Below are positions 1 through 5,497 of a stretch of DNA of 7,074 bases, one piece after another; position 1 is the first letter of the stretch; each line of letters opens with the position of its first letter. The notes beneath the pieces were generated by a model. It made no database searches and was not told the origin of the DNA. It saw only the letters and a program-made list of their open reading frames with translations. Origin of the DNA: Planctomycetota bacterium (GTDB lineage: Bacteria; Planctomycetota; MHYJ01; JACQXL01). The DNA lies in NCBI GenBank assembly GCA_030018555.1, contig JASEHY010000070.1, positions 1-7,074 of the forward strand. Direction: 5' to 3'. The translations under genes were made by a program, and so were the position numbers.

Positions 1-10
1 CCTCTCCCTC

Positions 11-46
11 ACGGGATGGTGGCTACCAACGGGATGGTGGCTACCA
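11..46. repeat. 18-bp perfect tandem repeat, two copies
   Basis: Positions 11-28 and 29-46 are identical 18-mers (ACGGGATGGTGGCTACCA). Each unit contains TGGT and ACCA arms around GGCT. The array abuts the GC-rich element at 58-120, upstream of the glycosyltransferase. If translation began at the ATG at 16, it would encode two copies of a GMVAT(N/K) peptide. It looks like repeat DNA rather than native coding sequence. Confidence 0.8.
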
Positions 47-57
47 AGACCCTTCCC

Positions 58-120
58 GCCCCGAAGGGCGAGGCTCCCGCCCCGCAGGGCGAGGCTCGCC
101 AAAGGCGGCGCCAGAGGCGG
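58..120 (+). repeat. GC-rich dispersed repeat, copy 1 (63 bp)
   Basis: This block matches 2160-2222 at 61 of 63 positions, in the same orientation. It begins with two 21-bp imperfect units (58-78 and 79-99), each with a GCCC/GGGC stem around a four-base loop. A GGCGAG-G-CTCGCC palindrome and a CGCC-AAA-GGCG hairpin follow. On the complementary strand the first two loops read TTCG and TGCG closed by C-G, so an RNA from that strand would carry two UNCG tetraloop hairpins. GC content is far above that of the neighbouring genes. It lies just before the preferred glycosyltransferase start and stays open in that frame, reading as a KGEAPAPQGEARQRRRQRR-type peptide. It is likely a dispersed intergenic element; the family is not one I can name. 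Confidence 0.85.
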
Positions 121-143
121 CAGGGTCGAGGGATGAGCCCTGC
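120..143 (+). promoter_or_regulatory. hairpin enclosing the glycosyltransferase start codon
   Basis: GCAGGG at 120-125 can pair with CCCTGC at 138-143, leaving a 12-base loop that contains the ATG at 133-135. The stem is short but all G-C except one pair. GAGGG directly touches the ATG, and AGGG at 122-125 is partly within the stem, so ribosome access could be affected. This is a predicted fold only; no regulatory role is shown. Confidence 0.3.
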
Positions 144-1329
144 GGGCGAACCTGTAAAAGTAGTTCATATTATTACCCGTCTGATATTAGGTGGCGCACA
201 GGAAAACACAATTCTTACGGTGGAAGGTCTGCATCGGCGGCAGGGATATCAAACCATTCTTGTCTCCGGTCCTGCCTTGGGTCCTGAAGGTGAGTTGGTT
301 AAACGGATAGAGCAAAATGATGTTAAGTTGATTATTATTCCCCAGATGCGTCGGAATATCAATCTGATTCTGGATTTTATCGCCTTTGTGAAACTATATT
401 TCCTGATGATGCGTCTTAAGCCAGATATTGTTCACACACATAGTGCCAAAGCGGGTATTCTGGGCCGCTTTGCAGCGTATCTGGCTGGTGTTAAAATTAT
501 TGTCCACACCCTTCATGGCGTTTCCTTTCATCCTTATCAGAACAAAATGGTTAATTCACTCTATATTGCCATAGAAAGGTTCGCCTCGTTTGTTACGACC
601 AAATTTATAAGTGTCTGTGATGCTATGACCGAACAATCGTTGCGAGTGAAAATCGGCAATCCGGAGAAATATAAAACGATTTATAGCGCCCTTGAATTGG
701 ATAAATTTACACCGACGGTAACTCCAGAAGAAGCCAAAAAGAGACTCGGTCTGGAACATCATAAGGTGGTCGGTACTATCGCCAGAATAGCGCCACTTAA
801 AGGACATCATTATATATTACAGATTGCTACTCGTATCATCCGAGAGTCGCCCGAGGTAAAGTTTCTTTTTGTGGGAGACGGCTCTTTGATGGACAAAATC
901 AGAAGGGAGGTTCAGGGACGCGGTCTTGATAAATGGTTTATGTTCACGGGTCTTGTGCCTCCAGAACAAATCCCTTTGATGATTCAGGCAATAGACATTT
1001 TGGTTCATCCTTCGTTAAGAGAAGGACTGGCGCGGGCTATCCCTCAATCTTTTTCTCTGGCAAAGCCCGTCGTTTCATTTGATATTGACGGCGCCAGAGA
1101 ATTAGTCATAAACGGTAAAACCGGTTATCTTATTCCTCCCCCCCTCTCAGAAAAACAATCTAAAGATTCTCTTGATAAATTAACTACAGCAATAAATCAC
1201 CTCCTGAAAAATGAGTATGAAGCAAAACAGATGGGTGAACAAGGACGCACATTAATAATACCTAACTTTGATTCTAATTATATGGTAGAAAAAATTATTG
1301 AGATATATCTTGACCTTATTAACAAATGA
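133..1329 (+). CDS. glycosyltransferase family 4 protein (GT-B fold)
   Basis: Retaining GT-B glycosyltransferase, expected to transfer a sugar from a nucleotide-sugar to a lipid-linked or polysaccharide acceptor at the cytoplasmic face of the membrane. Donor and acceptor cannot be told from sequence. With the start at 133 it has 398 residues. The N-terminal Rossmann half opens with KVVHIITRLILGGAQENT (residues 9-26), whose GG is the usual glycine loop. HTHSAKAG and HTLHG follow. The C-terminal half has GTIARIAPLKGH with the conserved Arg and Lys, then FVGDGS, and REGLARAIPQSF near residues 296-307. The usual E-x7-E motif reads E-x7-Q here (E297, Q305). I chose ATG 133 over the in-frame ATG at 16 because the 39 residues between are encoded by tandem and GC-rich repeats, are Arg/Pro/Gln-rich and look nothing like a GT4 N-terminus. 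Even MSPAGEP may be repeat-derived. The next gene starts 42 bp downstream, so co-transcription is plausible. Confidence 0.88.
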   Translation: MSPAGEPVKVVHIITRLILGGAQENTILTVEGLHRRQGYQTILVSGPALGPEGELVKRIEQNDVKLIIIPQMRRNINLILDFIAFVKLYFLMMRLKPDIVHTHSAKAGILGRFAAYLAGVKIIVHTLHGVSFHPYQNKMVNSLYIAIERFASFVTTKFISVCDAMTEQSLRVKIGNPEKYKTIYSALELDKFTPTVTPEEAKKRLGLEHHKVVGTIARIAPLKGHHYILQIATRIIRESPEVKFLFVGDGSLMDKIRREVQGRGLDKWFMFTGLVPPEQIPLMIQAIDILVHPSLREGLARAIPQSFSLAKPVVSFDIDGARELVINGKTGYLIPPPLSEKQSKDSLDKLTTAINHLLKNEYEAKQMGEQGRTLIIPNFDSNYMVEKIIEIYLDLINK

Positions 1330-1371
1330 CGCTACAAGAAATAGAACTAATATTCAAAGAAAGGATGAGAT

Positions 1372-1593
1372 ATGGCAGAAGTAAAATCTCCCATAGGCGG
1401 TAAGATTATAAAAATAAATGTAGCAGTCGGCAATACTGTCAAGGAAAACCAATCCCTCCTTGTGCTGGAAGCAATGAAGATGGAAATAGATTTACCCTCT
1501 CCAGTAAGCGGTATCGTTAAAGAAATAAAAGTATCAGAAGGACAACCGGTTGATACAGATATTGTTCTTGTGGTAATAGAACCCAGCATTTAG
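1372..1593 (+). CDS. stand-alone biotin-attachment (BCCP-like) domain protein
   Basis: A 73-residue protein that is essentially one biotinyl/lipoyl domain. It has the flattened beta-barrel pattern, with SPIGGKIIKINVAVGNTVKEN as the first half and LPSPVSGIVKEIKVSEGQPV as the quasi-symmetric second half. The hairpin between them carries EAMKMEI; Lys36 in AMKM is the predicted biotinylation site. The AMKM context favours biotin over lipoate. Family knowledge: such domains shuttle carboxyl groups in acetyl-CoA, propionyl-CoA, pyruvate or oxaloacetate carboxylases and decarboxylases. The Ala/Pro-rich linker and N-terminal region of a typical AccB are absent, and no carboxylase subunit is adjacent, so the partner enzyme is unknown. 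AAAGGATGAG at 1360-1369 is an adequate ribosome site before the ATG. It lies 42 bp after the glycosyltransferase. The next gene, acpP, suggests but does not prove a fatty-acid role. Confidence 0.87.
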   Translation: MAEVKSPIGGKIIKINVAVGNTVKENQSLLVLEAMKMEIDLPSPVSGIVKEIKVSEGQPVDTDIVLVVIEPSI

Positions 1594-1625
1594 TTTTATG
1601 TGCCGGGTAAAAATATCCTAATTTA

Positions 1626-1653
1626 TTGACTTATAAAAATAATATTATATTTA
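1626..1653 (+). promoter_or_regulatory. possible promoter for acpP-fabF
   Basis: In an AT-rich spacer, TTGACT (1626-1631, five of six matches to the -35 consensus) is followed by several weak -10 candidates. TATTTA at 1648-1653 has a 16-bp spacing; TATATT at 1646-1651 matches better but sits only 14 bp away. The block is about 130 bp before acpP and would give a leader containing both palindromes at 1711-1768. Support is by eye only, and AT-rich DNA gives such matches easily. Confidence 0.3.
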
Positions 1654-1710
1654 TTTTAGTTTTCTAAAACAGATGACAGAAAAGACATTCTATAAGGAGT
1701 AAAGGAATAC

Positions 1711-1731
1711 TCCCGACAAAAGATGTCGGGA
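1711..1731. repeat. palindrome TCCCGACA / TGTCGGGA
   Basis: Perfect 8-bp arms (1711-1718 and 1724-1731) surround the loop AAAGA. It lies in the acpP leader, after a GGAG at 1696-1699 that is not next to any start codon. The CCCGA...TCGGG core recurs in the stem-loop at 2066-2083, which suggests a small family of palindromic elements. No T-tract follows, so it is not an obvious terminator. Confidence 0.7.
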
Positions 1732-1733
1732 TA

Positions 1734-1768
1734 AGATACTGTAACGCCCGTACGGGCTAACAGTATCT
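1734..1768. repeat. nested palindrome upstream of the acpP ribosome site
   Basis: AGATACTGT (1734-1742) and ACAGTATCT (1760-1768) form 9-bp inverted arms. Between them sits a perfect 12-base palindrome, GCCCGTACGGGC (1746-1757). TAA occurs at both borders (1732-1734 and 1768-1770) if the arms are counted as GATACTGT/ACAGTATC. This is the look of a tiny inverted-repeat element with a 3-bp duplication, although chance is not excluded. In mRNA it would put a stable hairpin directly before the Shine-Dalgarno of acpP. Confidence 0.65.
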
Positions 1769-1769
1769 A

Positions 1770-1779
1770 AAAGGAGGTG
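1770..1779 (+). promoter_or_regulatory. near-perfect Shine-Dalgarno site of acpP
   Basis: AAGGAGGTGA is complementary to the usual anti-Shine-Dalgarno tail of 16S rRNA across all ten bases, with a short spacer to ATG 1785. It fixes the acpP start and implies very strong translation, as expected for the abundant acyl carrier protein. Confidence 0.85.
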
Positions 1780-1784
1780 AGGAA

Positions 1785-2039
1785 ATGCCAACAAACCAGG
1801 AAATACAAGATAGACTGGTGGAAATTGTATGCAAACAACTTGGTGTAGCGAAAGAAAAAATTACTGCAAGCACCTCATTTGTTAATGACTTGGGAGCCGA
1901 CTCGCTTGACACGGTAGAATTGATTATGGAAATGGAAGAGACATTTGGATTGTCTATTCCCGATGAGGATGCAGAAAAGATACAGACCGTTACTGATGCG
2001 GTAAAATATATTGAAAATGCTCTGGCAACAAAAGTGTAA
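1785..2039 (+). CDS. acpP: acyl carrier protein
   Basis: Carries growing acyl chains as thioesters on a 4'-phosphopantetheine arm during type II fatty-acid synthesis in the cytoplasm. The 84 residues match the usual length of about 75-85. The phosphopantetheine attachment motif is GADSLDTVELIM, with Ser40 as the modified residue and the acidic helix II (DTVELIMEMEETFG) that docks partner enzymes. Helix I (residues 5-19), the loop LGVAKEKITAST and the C-terminal helix around TVTDAVKYIENAL are also typical. The protein is strongly acidic in its second half. The start is set by the perfect ribosome site just upstream. fabF follows after 238 bp of spacer, an unusually long gap for this pair, filled by a stem-loop and the GC-rich repeat. 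No fabD, fabG or fabH is visible nearby. Confidence 0.97.
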   Translation: MPTNQEIQDRLVEIVCKQLGVAKEKITASTSFVNDLGADSLDTVELIMEMEETFGLSIPDEDAEKIQTVTDAVKYIENALATKV

Positions 2040-2049
2040 CTGAGAGAAA

Positions 2050-2100
2050 GGGTGCCGTTTCCGTCCCCCGATATTCATCGGGGAACGAGATTAGGCGCCC
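2050..2100 (+). terminator. stem-loop after acpP, possible attenuator
   Basis: GGGTGCC (2050-2056) pairs with GGCGCCC (2094-2100) with one G-U wobble. Inside is a second perfect stem, CCCCGAT (2066-2072) with ATCGGGG (2077-2083) around ATTC. A modest pyrimidine run, TTTCTGATTTCTGT, follows from 2101. It starts 10 bp past the acpP stop. It could partly terminate transcription and keep acpP output above fabF. The T-tract is weak, so it may instead be another repeat element. Confidence 0.4.
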
Positions 2101-2120
2101 TTTCTGATTTCTGTCGTTAC

Positions 2121-2275
2121 ATCCCGCCCACAAGGGCGTCGCCCGCCCGCCTCGCCGCCGCCCCGAAGGGCGAGCCTCCCGCCCCGCAGGGCGAGGCTCG
2201 CCAAAGGCGGCGCCAAAGGCGGGAGCGAGAGCGAGGCTGGGTCGGAGACGAGGCGAGAAAGGGGCGGCAAGACAC
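2121..2275 (+). repeat. GC-rich dispersed repeat, copy 2, with flanking GC-rich block
   Basis: The core 2160-2222 differs from 58-120 at only two of 63 positions, with the same orientation and the same 21-bp internal units (2160-2180 and 2181-2201). Here it is embedded in a longer GC-rich stretch. That stretch starts with a CGCCC-ACAA-GGGCG hairpin (2125-2138) and ends in a run of GAGCGAG/GGCGAG-like bases reaching 2265 or so. It occupies the whole space in which the fabF ribosome site should be. Only AAAGGGG at 2258-2264 resembles a Shine-Dalgarno, 13 bases from the ATG. It is non-coding in my reading. Open frames through it exist on both strands because GC-rich DNA lacks stop codons. Confidence 0.8.
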
Positions 2276-2277
2276 CT

Positions 2278-3519
2278 ATGCAGAAAAGAGTTGTTATTAC
2301 AGGATTAGGGGCTATTTGCTCTGTGGGTCTGACCTCTGAAGAGACATGGCAATCATTACTGGCAGGCAAAAGCGGTGCGGCTAAAATACAGGCATTTGAT
2401 ACTACAGGTTTTGATGTTAACTTTGCCTGCGAAGTAAAGAACTTCAAGCCCGAGGACTACTTCCCTGCGCCTCAGGCAAAACGACTTGACCGTTTTGCGC
2501 AGTTTGCTCTTGCCTCTGCTATCCAATCTGTTAAAGACGCTAATATAGATTTTGCCAACTGCAACCCACATAGAATCGGTGTTATTGTCGGCTCTGGTAT
2601 CGGTGGATTCGTGGAATTTGGAGAGCAACATACCAGATTACTCCAGAAGGGTCCTTCAAGAGTATCCCCTTTTACTATTCCTAAGGTGATGGTAAATTCT
2701 GCGCCAGGGCAGATTGCGATTCATTATGGCTTAAAAGGACCAAATTTCTCCTGTGCCAGTGCCTGCGCCTCCTCTAACCACGCCATCGGGATTGCCTTTA
2801 AGTTGCTTCAGCAAGGTATCGCAGATATTATCATCACAGGCGGTTCTGAAGCGGCAATAACTCCTTTAGGTATGGCAGGGTTTGCATCGCTCAAGGCACT
2901 TTCCACACGCAATGACACACCTGAAAAGGCATCAAGACCTTTTGATAAAAACCGCGACGGATTTGTAATGGGCGAAGGAAGCGGTATTTTTATAATGGAA
3001 ACTCTGGAACATGCTCTGGCACGTTCTGCTAAAATATATGCTGAAATGCTTGGCTTCGGAATGAACGACGACGGCTATCATATCACCGCTCCTGACCCTG
3101 AAGGAGAGGGTGCCTCATTGACAATGAAACTCGCTCTGGATGACGCAGGATTAAAACCTGAAGATGTCTTCTATATTAACGCACACGGCACATCCACGCC
3201 CTATAATGACCTGACCGAGACCAAAGCCATCAAGAAACTCTTCGGTGAGCATAGCAGAAAACTCGCCATCAATTCTACCAAATCAATGGTAGGACATCTC
3301 TTAGGTGGCTCTGGTGCAATTGAATTAGTAGCCACTGTATTGAGTATCAGAGACAGTATCGTCCATCCCACCATAAATTACGAAACCCCTGACCCCGAAT
3401 GCGACCTTGACTATGTGCCAAATACTGCAAGAAAGGTGGATGTTAATATTGCCCTTTCCAATTCCTTTGGCTTTGGTGGACATAACGCAACGGTTGTAGT
3501 GGGAAAATATAAGCCGTAA
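2278..3519 (+). CDS. fabF: beta-ketoacyl-ACP synthase II
   Basis: Condenses malonyl-ACP with acyl-ACP, the chain-elongation step of type II fatty-acid synthesis. The 413 residues are the normal FabF length. It has the thiolase fold, starting with RVVITGLGAICSVG. The catalytic triad is complete and numbered as in E. coli FabF: Cys163 in SACASS, His303 in NAHGTSTPYND and His340 in KSMVGHLLGGSGA, with Lys335 before it. The C-terminal SFGFGGHN loop that gates the active site is present. Around the nucleophile the sequence reads CASACASSNHAIG, where many FabFs have TACTSG or TACATG; this is normal variation for the family. The ATG at 2278 gives the canonical N-terminus, but its ribosome site is poor and lies at the edge of the GC-rich repeat. 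It is probably co-transcribed with acpP. Its stop is 23 bp from the convergent aldolase gene. Confidence 0.96.
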   Translation: MQKRVVITGLGAICSVGLTSEETWQSLLAGKSGAAKIQAFDTTGFDVNFACEVKNFKPEDYFPAPQAKRLDRFAQFALASAIQSVKDANIDFANCNPHRIGVIVGSGIGGFVEFGEQHTRLLQKGPSRVSPFTIPKVMVNSAPGQIAIHYGLKGPNFSCASACASSNHAIGIAFKLLQQGIADIIITGGSEAAITPLGMAGFASLKALSTRNDTPEKASRPFDKNRDGFVMGEGSGIFIMETLEHALARSAKIYAEMLGFGMNDDGYHITAPDPEGEGASLTMKLALDDAGLKPEDVFYINAHGTSTPYNDLTETKAIKKLFGEHSRKLAINSTKSMVGHLLGGSGAIELVATVLSIRDSIVHPTINYETPDPECDLDYVPNTARKVDVNIALSNSFGFGGHNATVVVGKYKP

Positions 3520-3542
3520 GATTTTATTCACTAAACACTTCT

Positions 3543-4337
3543 CTATCTACGTTTATCTGTAGTTGCAGTTTTCTTGAATAGTTCGTATGCCTTTTCTGGC
3601 GATGCGTTATTATGCACAATCTCGCGCACTGCCTGAATCATTGCCACAGGATAATCAGACTGCCAGATATTTCGCCCCATATCCACACCAACCGCACCAT
3701 GTTTGATAGAATCATAAGTAAGTTGTAGTGCCTCTTTTTCTTCTATCTTTTTACCGCCGGCAACTACAATCGGCACCGGGCAACCGCCCACAACTTCCTC
3801 AAAGCCATCACAATAATAAGTTTTTACAATATGTGCCCCTAATTCAGCCGCTATCCGACAGCACAGCCCCAGATACCGCGCATCTCGTACCATCTCCTTG
3901 CCAACCGCAGTTACTGCTAAAACGGGGATGCCATATTCCTCTGCCTCATTAACCAGAGAACACAGGTTAGATAAAGTCTCTTTCTCGTGTTCAGAGCCGA
4001 TAAAGATAGAAAGTGCTACCCCAGATGCATTAAGTCTGATTGCATCTCTGATTGAGGTTGTAATTATCTCGTTAGACAGTTTCCCTAAAATACTTGTTCC
4101 GCCGGAGACTCGCAACACAATTGGCACATTAGTAGTTGCTTCAACCGAGGTTCGTAAAATCCCACGGGTTAACATCAGTGTATCCGCATAAGGCAGTAAT
4201 GGAGCAATTGTCTGACGGGCATTTTCCAGTCTGGTAGTAGGTCCAAGGAAATAGCCGTGGTCAACTGCCAGCATTACGGTCCGACCAGTTGCTGGTTTTA
4301 TTATTTGAGAAATCCTGTTCTTCAATCCCCAATCCAT
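3543..4337 (-). CDS. lsrF: LsrF-like class I aldolase/thiolase (DeoC/FbaB superfamily)
   Basis: A (beta/alpha)8-barrel enzyme of the DhnA-type class I aldolase group. It is most like E. coli LsrF, the 3-hydroxy-5-phosphonooxypentane-2,4-dione thiolase of AI-2 breakdown. From memory of LsrF, shared blocks are LDWG/MDWG, GRTVMLAVDHGYFLGPTT, TRGILR, LRVSGGTSIL, LSNE, GAHIVKTYY, GCPVPIVVAGGKK and GVDMGRNIWQSDYPVAM. Lys172 in IVKTYY aligns with the Schiff-base Lys203 of LsrF, so catalysis should be intact. The GGKK and GVDMGRN segments form the phosphate site. Length is 264 residues; the N-terminal ~30 residues of E. coli LsrF are absent. I start at ATG 4337 because the upstream GTG at 4343 is part of its Shine-Dalgarno. 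It is the second gene after a Zn dehydrogenase, with no lsrK, lsrR, lsrG or transporter in view. The true substrate may therefore be another sugar-phosphate or keto compound. Confidence 0.85.
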   Translation of the reverse strand: MDWGLKNRISQIIKPATGRTVMLAVDHGYFLGPTTRLENARQTIAPLLPYADTLMLTRGILRTSVEATTNVPIVLRVSGGTSILGKLSNEIITTSIRDAIRLNASGVALSIFIGSEHEKETLSNLCSLVNEAEEYGIPVLAVTAVGKEMVRDARYLGLCCRIAAELGAHIVKTYYCDGFEEVVGGCPVPIVVAGGKKIEEKEALQLTYDSIKHGAVGVDMGRNIWQSDYPVAMIQAVREIVHNNASPEKAYELFKKTATTDKRR

Positions 4338-4340
4338 AAA

Positions 4341-4348
4341 CACCTCCC
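4341..4348 (-). promoter_or_regulatory. Shine-Dalgarno of the lsrF-like gene
   Basis: On the minus strand GGGAGGTG is followed by TTT and the ATG at 4337, a 5-base spacing from GGAGG. It overlaps the alternative GTG start at 4343, which it therefore rules out as the main start. Confidence 0.8.
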
Positions 4349-4361
4349 ATAAATGTTACAA

Positions 4362-4404
4362 ATTTCAAGTTAGAACCTGTAACCTGAAACATATAACTTG
4401 AAAC
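4362..4404. repeat. cluster of AACYTGAAAC-type short repeats
   Basis: The 83-bp gap between the dehydrogenase and the lsrF-like gene holds TTTCAAGTT (4363-4371) and its exact inverse AACTTGAAA (4395-4403), with further related units AACCTG (4374-4379) and AACCTGAAAC (4381-4390). The outer arms can form a 9-bp stem in mRNA just upstream of the lsrF-like ribosome site. They look like spacer-colonising repeats; no T-tract marks a terminator. Confidence 0.55.
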
Positions 4405-4420
4405 TATTAGTTTTTATTAT

Positions 4421-5446
4421 TTATTTCTGTGGTTCAATAATTACTTTAATTGAATTATCCGGCTGAGCCGTTAGTTGAAATCCTTTTACGGTCTCTGCCA
4501 GAGGAAACCGATGAGTAATTATATCTTTGACCGTTACTCTACGAGAACGAATTAACTCTAATGCCACAAGGTGGTCAGATTGATTCCCTGCATACGAGGA
4601 TGTCAGGGTTATTTCATTGCGGAAGAATAGTTTTCTTATCGGGATGCTAACCTCTTCTTCATCAGGTGAAGCGAATAATAACACGGTGCCGCCTCTTTCT
4701 ACTGAAGAGAGTGCCTGTTTTAGTGCACTTATTGCGCCGGTGCAGAGGATTACCATATCGGCTAACCTGCCCTGATTTCTCTCCTTTAAGTGGGATGGGA
4801 TATCCTCTCCGGCATTAATAACAACATCCGCACCGACCCGTTTGGCTATATTTAACCTGTATGGGTTAATATCAGTGGCAAAAATCTTACCTGCGCCTGA
4901 GGCAACGGCAGATTTAATATGTAAAAGTCCGGATATGCCAGCGCCGATAACAATAACGTTCTGTCCCGGTTTTAATCCCGCTAATCTTTGGCCGCGTAAG
5001 ACACAGGATAATGGTTCAATAAAAGTCGCTTCCTCAAATGAAACCTCATCAGGCAATCTAAAAACGCCACGGCCAACATTTATCGCAGGCAAACGGACAT
5101 ATTCTGCAAAGCCACCCGGATAAAAATTGGTCTGTCTAAGAGTATCGCAGACGGTATGATGACCATTCAGACAATAATGACAGGTGTTACAAGGGACATG
5201 ATGAGCCGCAGCAATACGGTCACCTTTTTTATAGGCGATGACACCGTGACCGACTTCTTCTACTACGCCGGCAACCTCGTGTCCCAGGACTAATGGTGCC
5301 TTTTTTAGCCGGTACCATTCCAGAACATCGCTGCCGCAGATACCGCTTGCCTCTACACGCATCACTAATTCACCGGGAGCGGGCTGAGGCTTGGGCATTT
5401 CATCCAGACGGATATCTTTATTGTTATAATATATTGCTACACGCAT
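4421..5446 (-). CDS. zinc-dependent medium-chain dehydrogenase (alcohol/polyol dehydrogenase family)
   Basis: Oxidises a secondary alcohol, polyol or sugar-derived alcohol, or works in reverse, with NAD(P). The 341 residues are a full-length MDR enzyme. The N-terminal GroES-like domain carries catalytic zinc ligands Cys37 (GICGSD), His56-Glu57 (GHE) and Glu144 (FIEPLSC). The structural zinc lobe has Cys86, Cys89, Cys92 and Cys100 (CNTCHYCLNGHHTVC). The Rossmann domain has GAGISG (168-173), and Asp192 at the end of the second strand points to NAD rather than NADP. GHEVAGVVEEVG and KKGDRIA are standard. The overall pattern resembles the sorbitol/threonine dehydrogenase branch, but the substrate is not readable. 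No good Shine-Dalgarno precedes the ATG at 5446. It is the first gene of a probable operon with the lsrF-like gene 83 bp downstream, suggesting that it makes or uses that enzyme's substrate. Confidence 0.9.
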   Translation of the reverse strand: MRVAIYYNNKDIRLDEMPKPQPAPGELVMRVEASGICGSDVLEWYRLKKAPLVLGHEVAGVVEEVGHGVIAYKKGDRIAAAHHVPCNTCHYCLNGHHTVCDTLRQTNFYPGGFAEYVRLPAINVGRGVFRLPDEVSFEEATFIEPLSCVLRGQRLAGLKPGQNVIVIGAGISGLLHIKSAVASGAGKIFATDINPYRLNIAKRVGADVVINAGEDIPSHLKERNQGRLADMVILCTGAISALKQALSSVERGGTVLLFASPDEEEVSIPIRKLFFRNEITLTSSYAGNQSDHLVALELIRSRRVTVKDIITHRFPLAETVKGFQLTAQPDNSIKVIIEPQK

Positions 5447-5497
5447 TATAGGAAAACTTTACGGAACTCTATATTCTGGGATTTTTCTACTATTTAA

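Noticed and set aside
2050..2100. Stem-loop considered as a riboswitch
   Set aside because: No known riboswitch core is recognisable, and it lies within a fatty-acid gene pair where I know of no matching class. An attenuator or repeat is simpler.
2052..2339. Open frame across the GC-rich repeat, encoding a basic KGEPPAPQGEARQRRRQRR-like peptide
   Set aside because: It overlaps the fabF start out of frame, starts inside a stem-loop and is open because GC-rich DNA lacks stops. The matching peptide before the glycosyltransferase comes from the same repeat, not from a shared protein domain.
2091..2447. Reverse-strand open frame of 118 codons over the repeat and fabF start
   Set aside because: Low-complexity Leu/Ala/Pro/Arg translation from the repeat, then antisense of fabF. 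No family features and no ribosome site.
3728..3952. Plus-strand open frames within the lsrF-like gene
   Set aside because: Antisense shadows of a well-conserved enzyme; no ribosome sites or domains.
4337..4343. GTG at 4343 as the start of the lsrF-like gene
   Set aside because: The GTG is the end of the GGGAGGTG ribosome site serving the ATG at 4337, and MDWG matches the family N-terminal motif.
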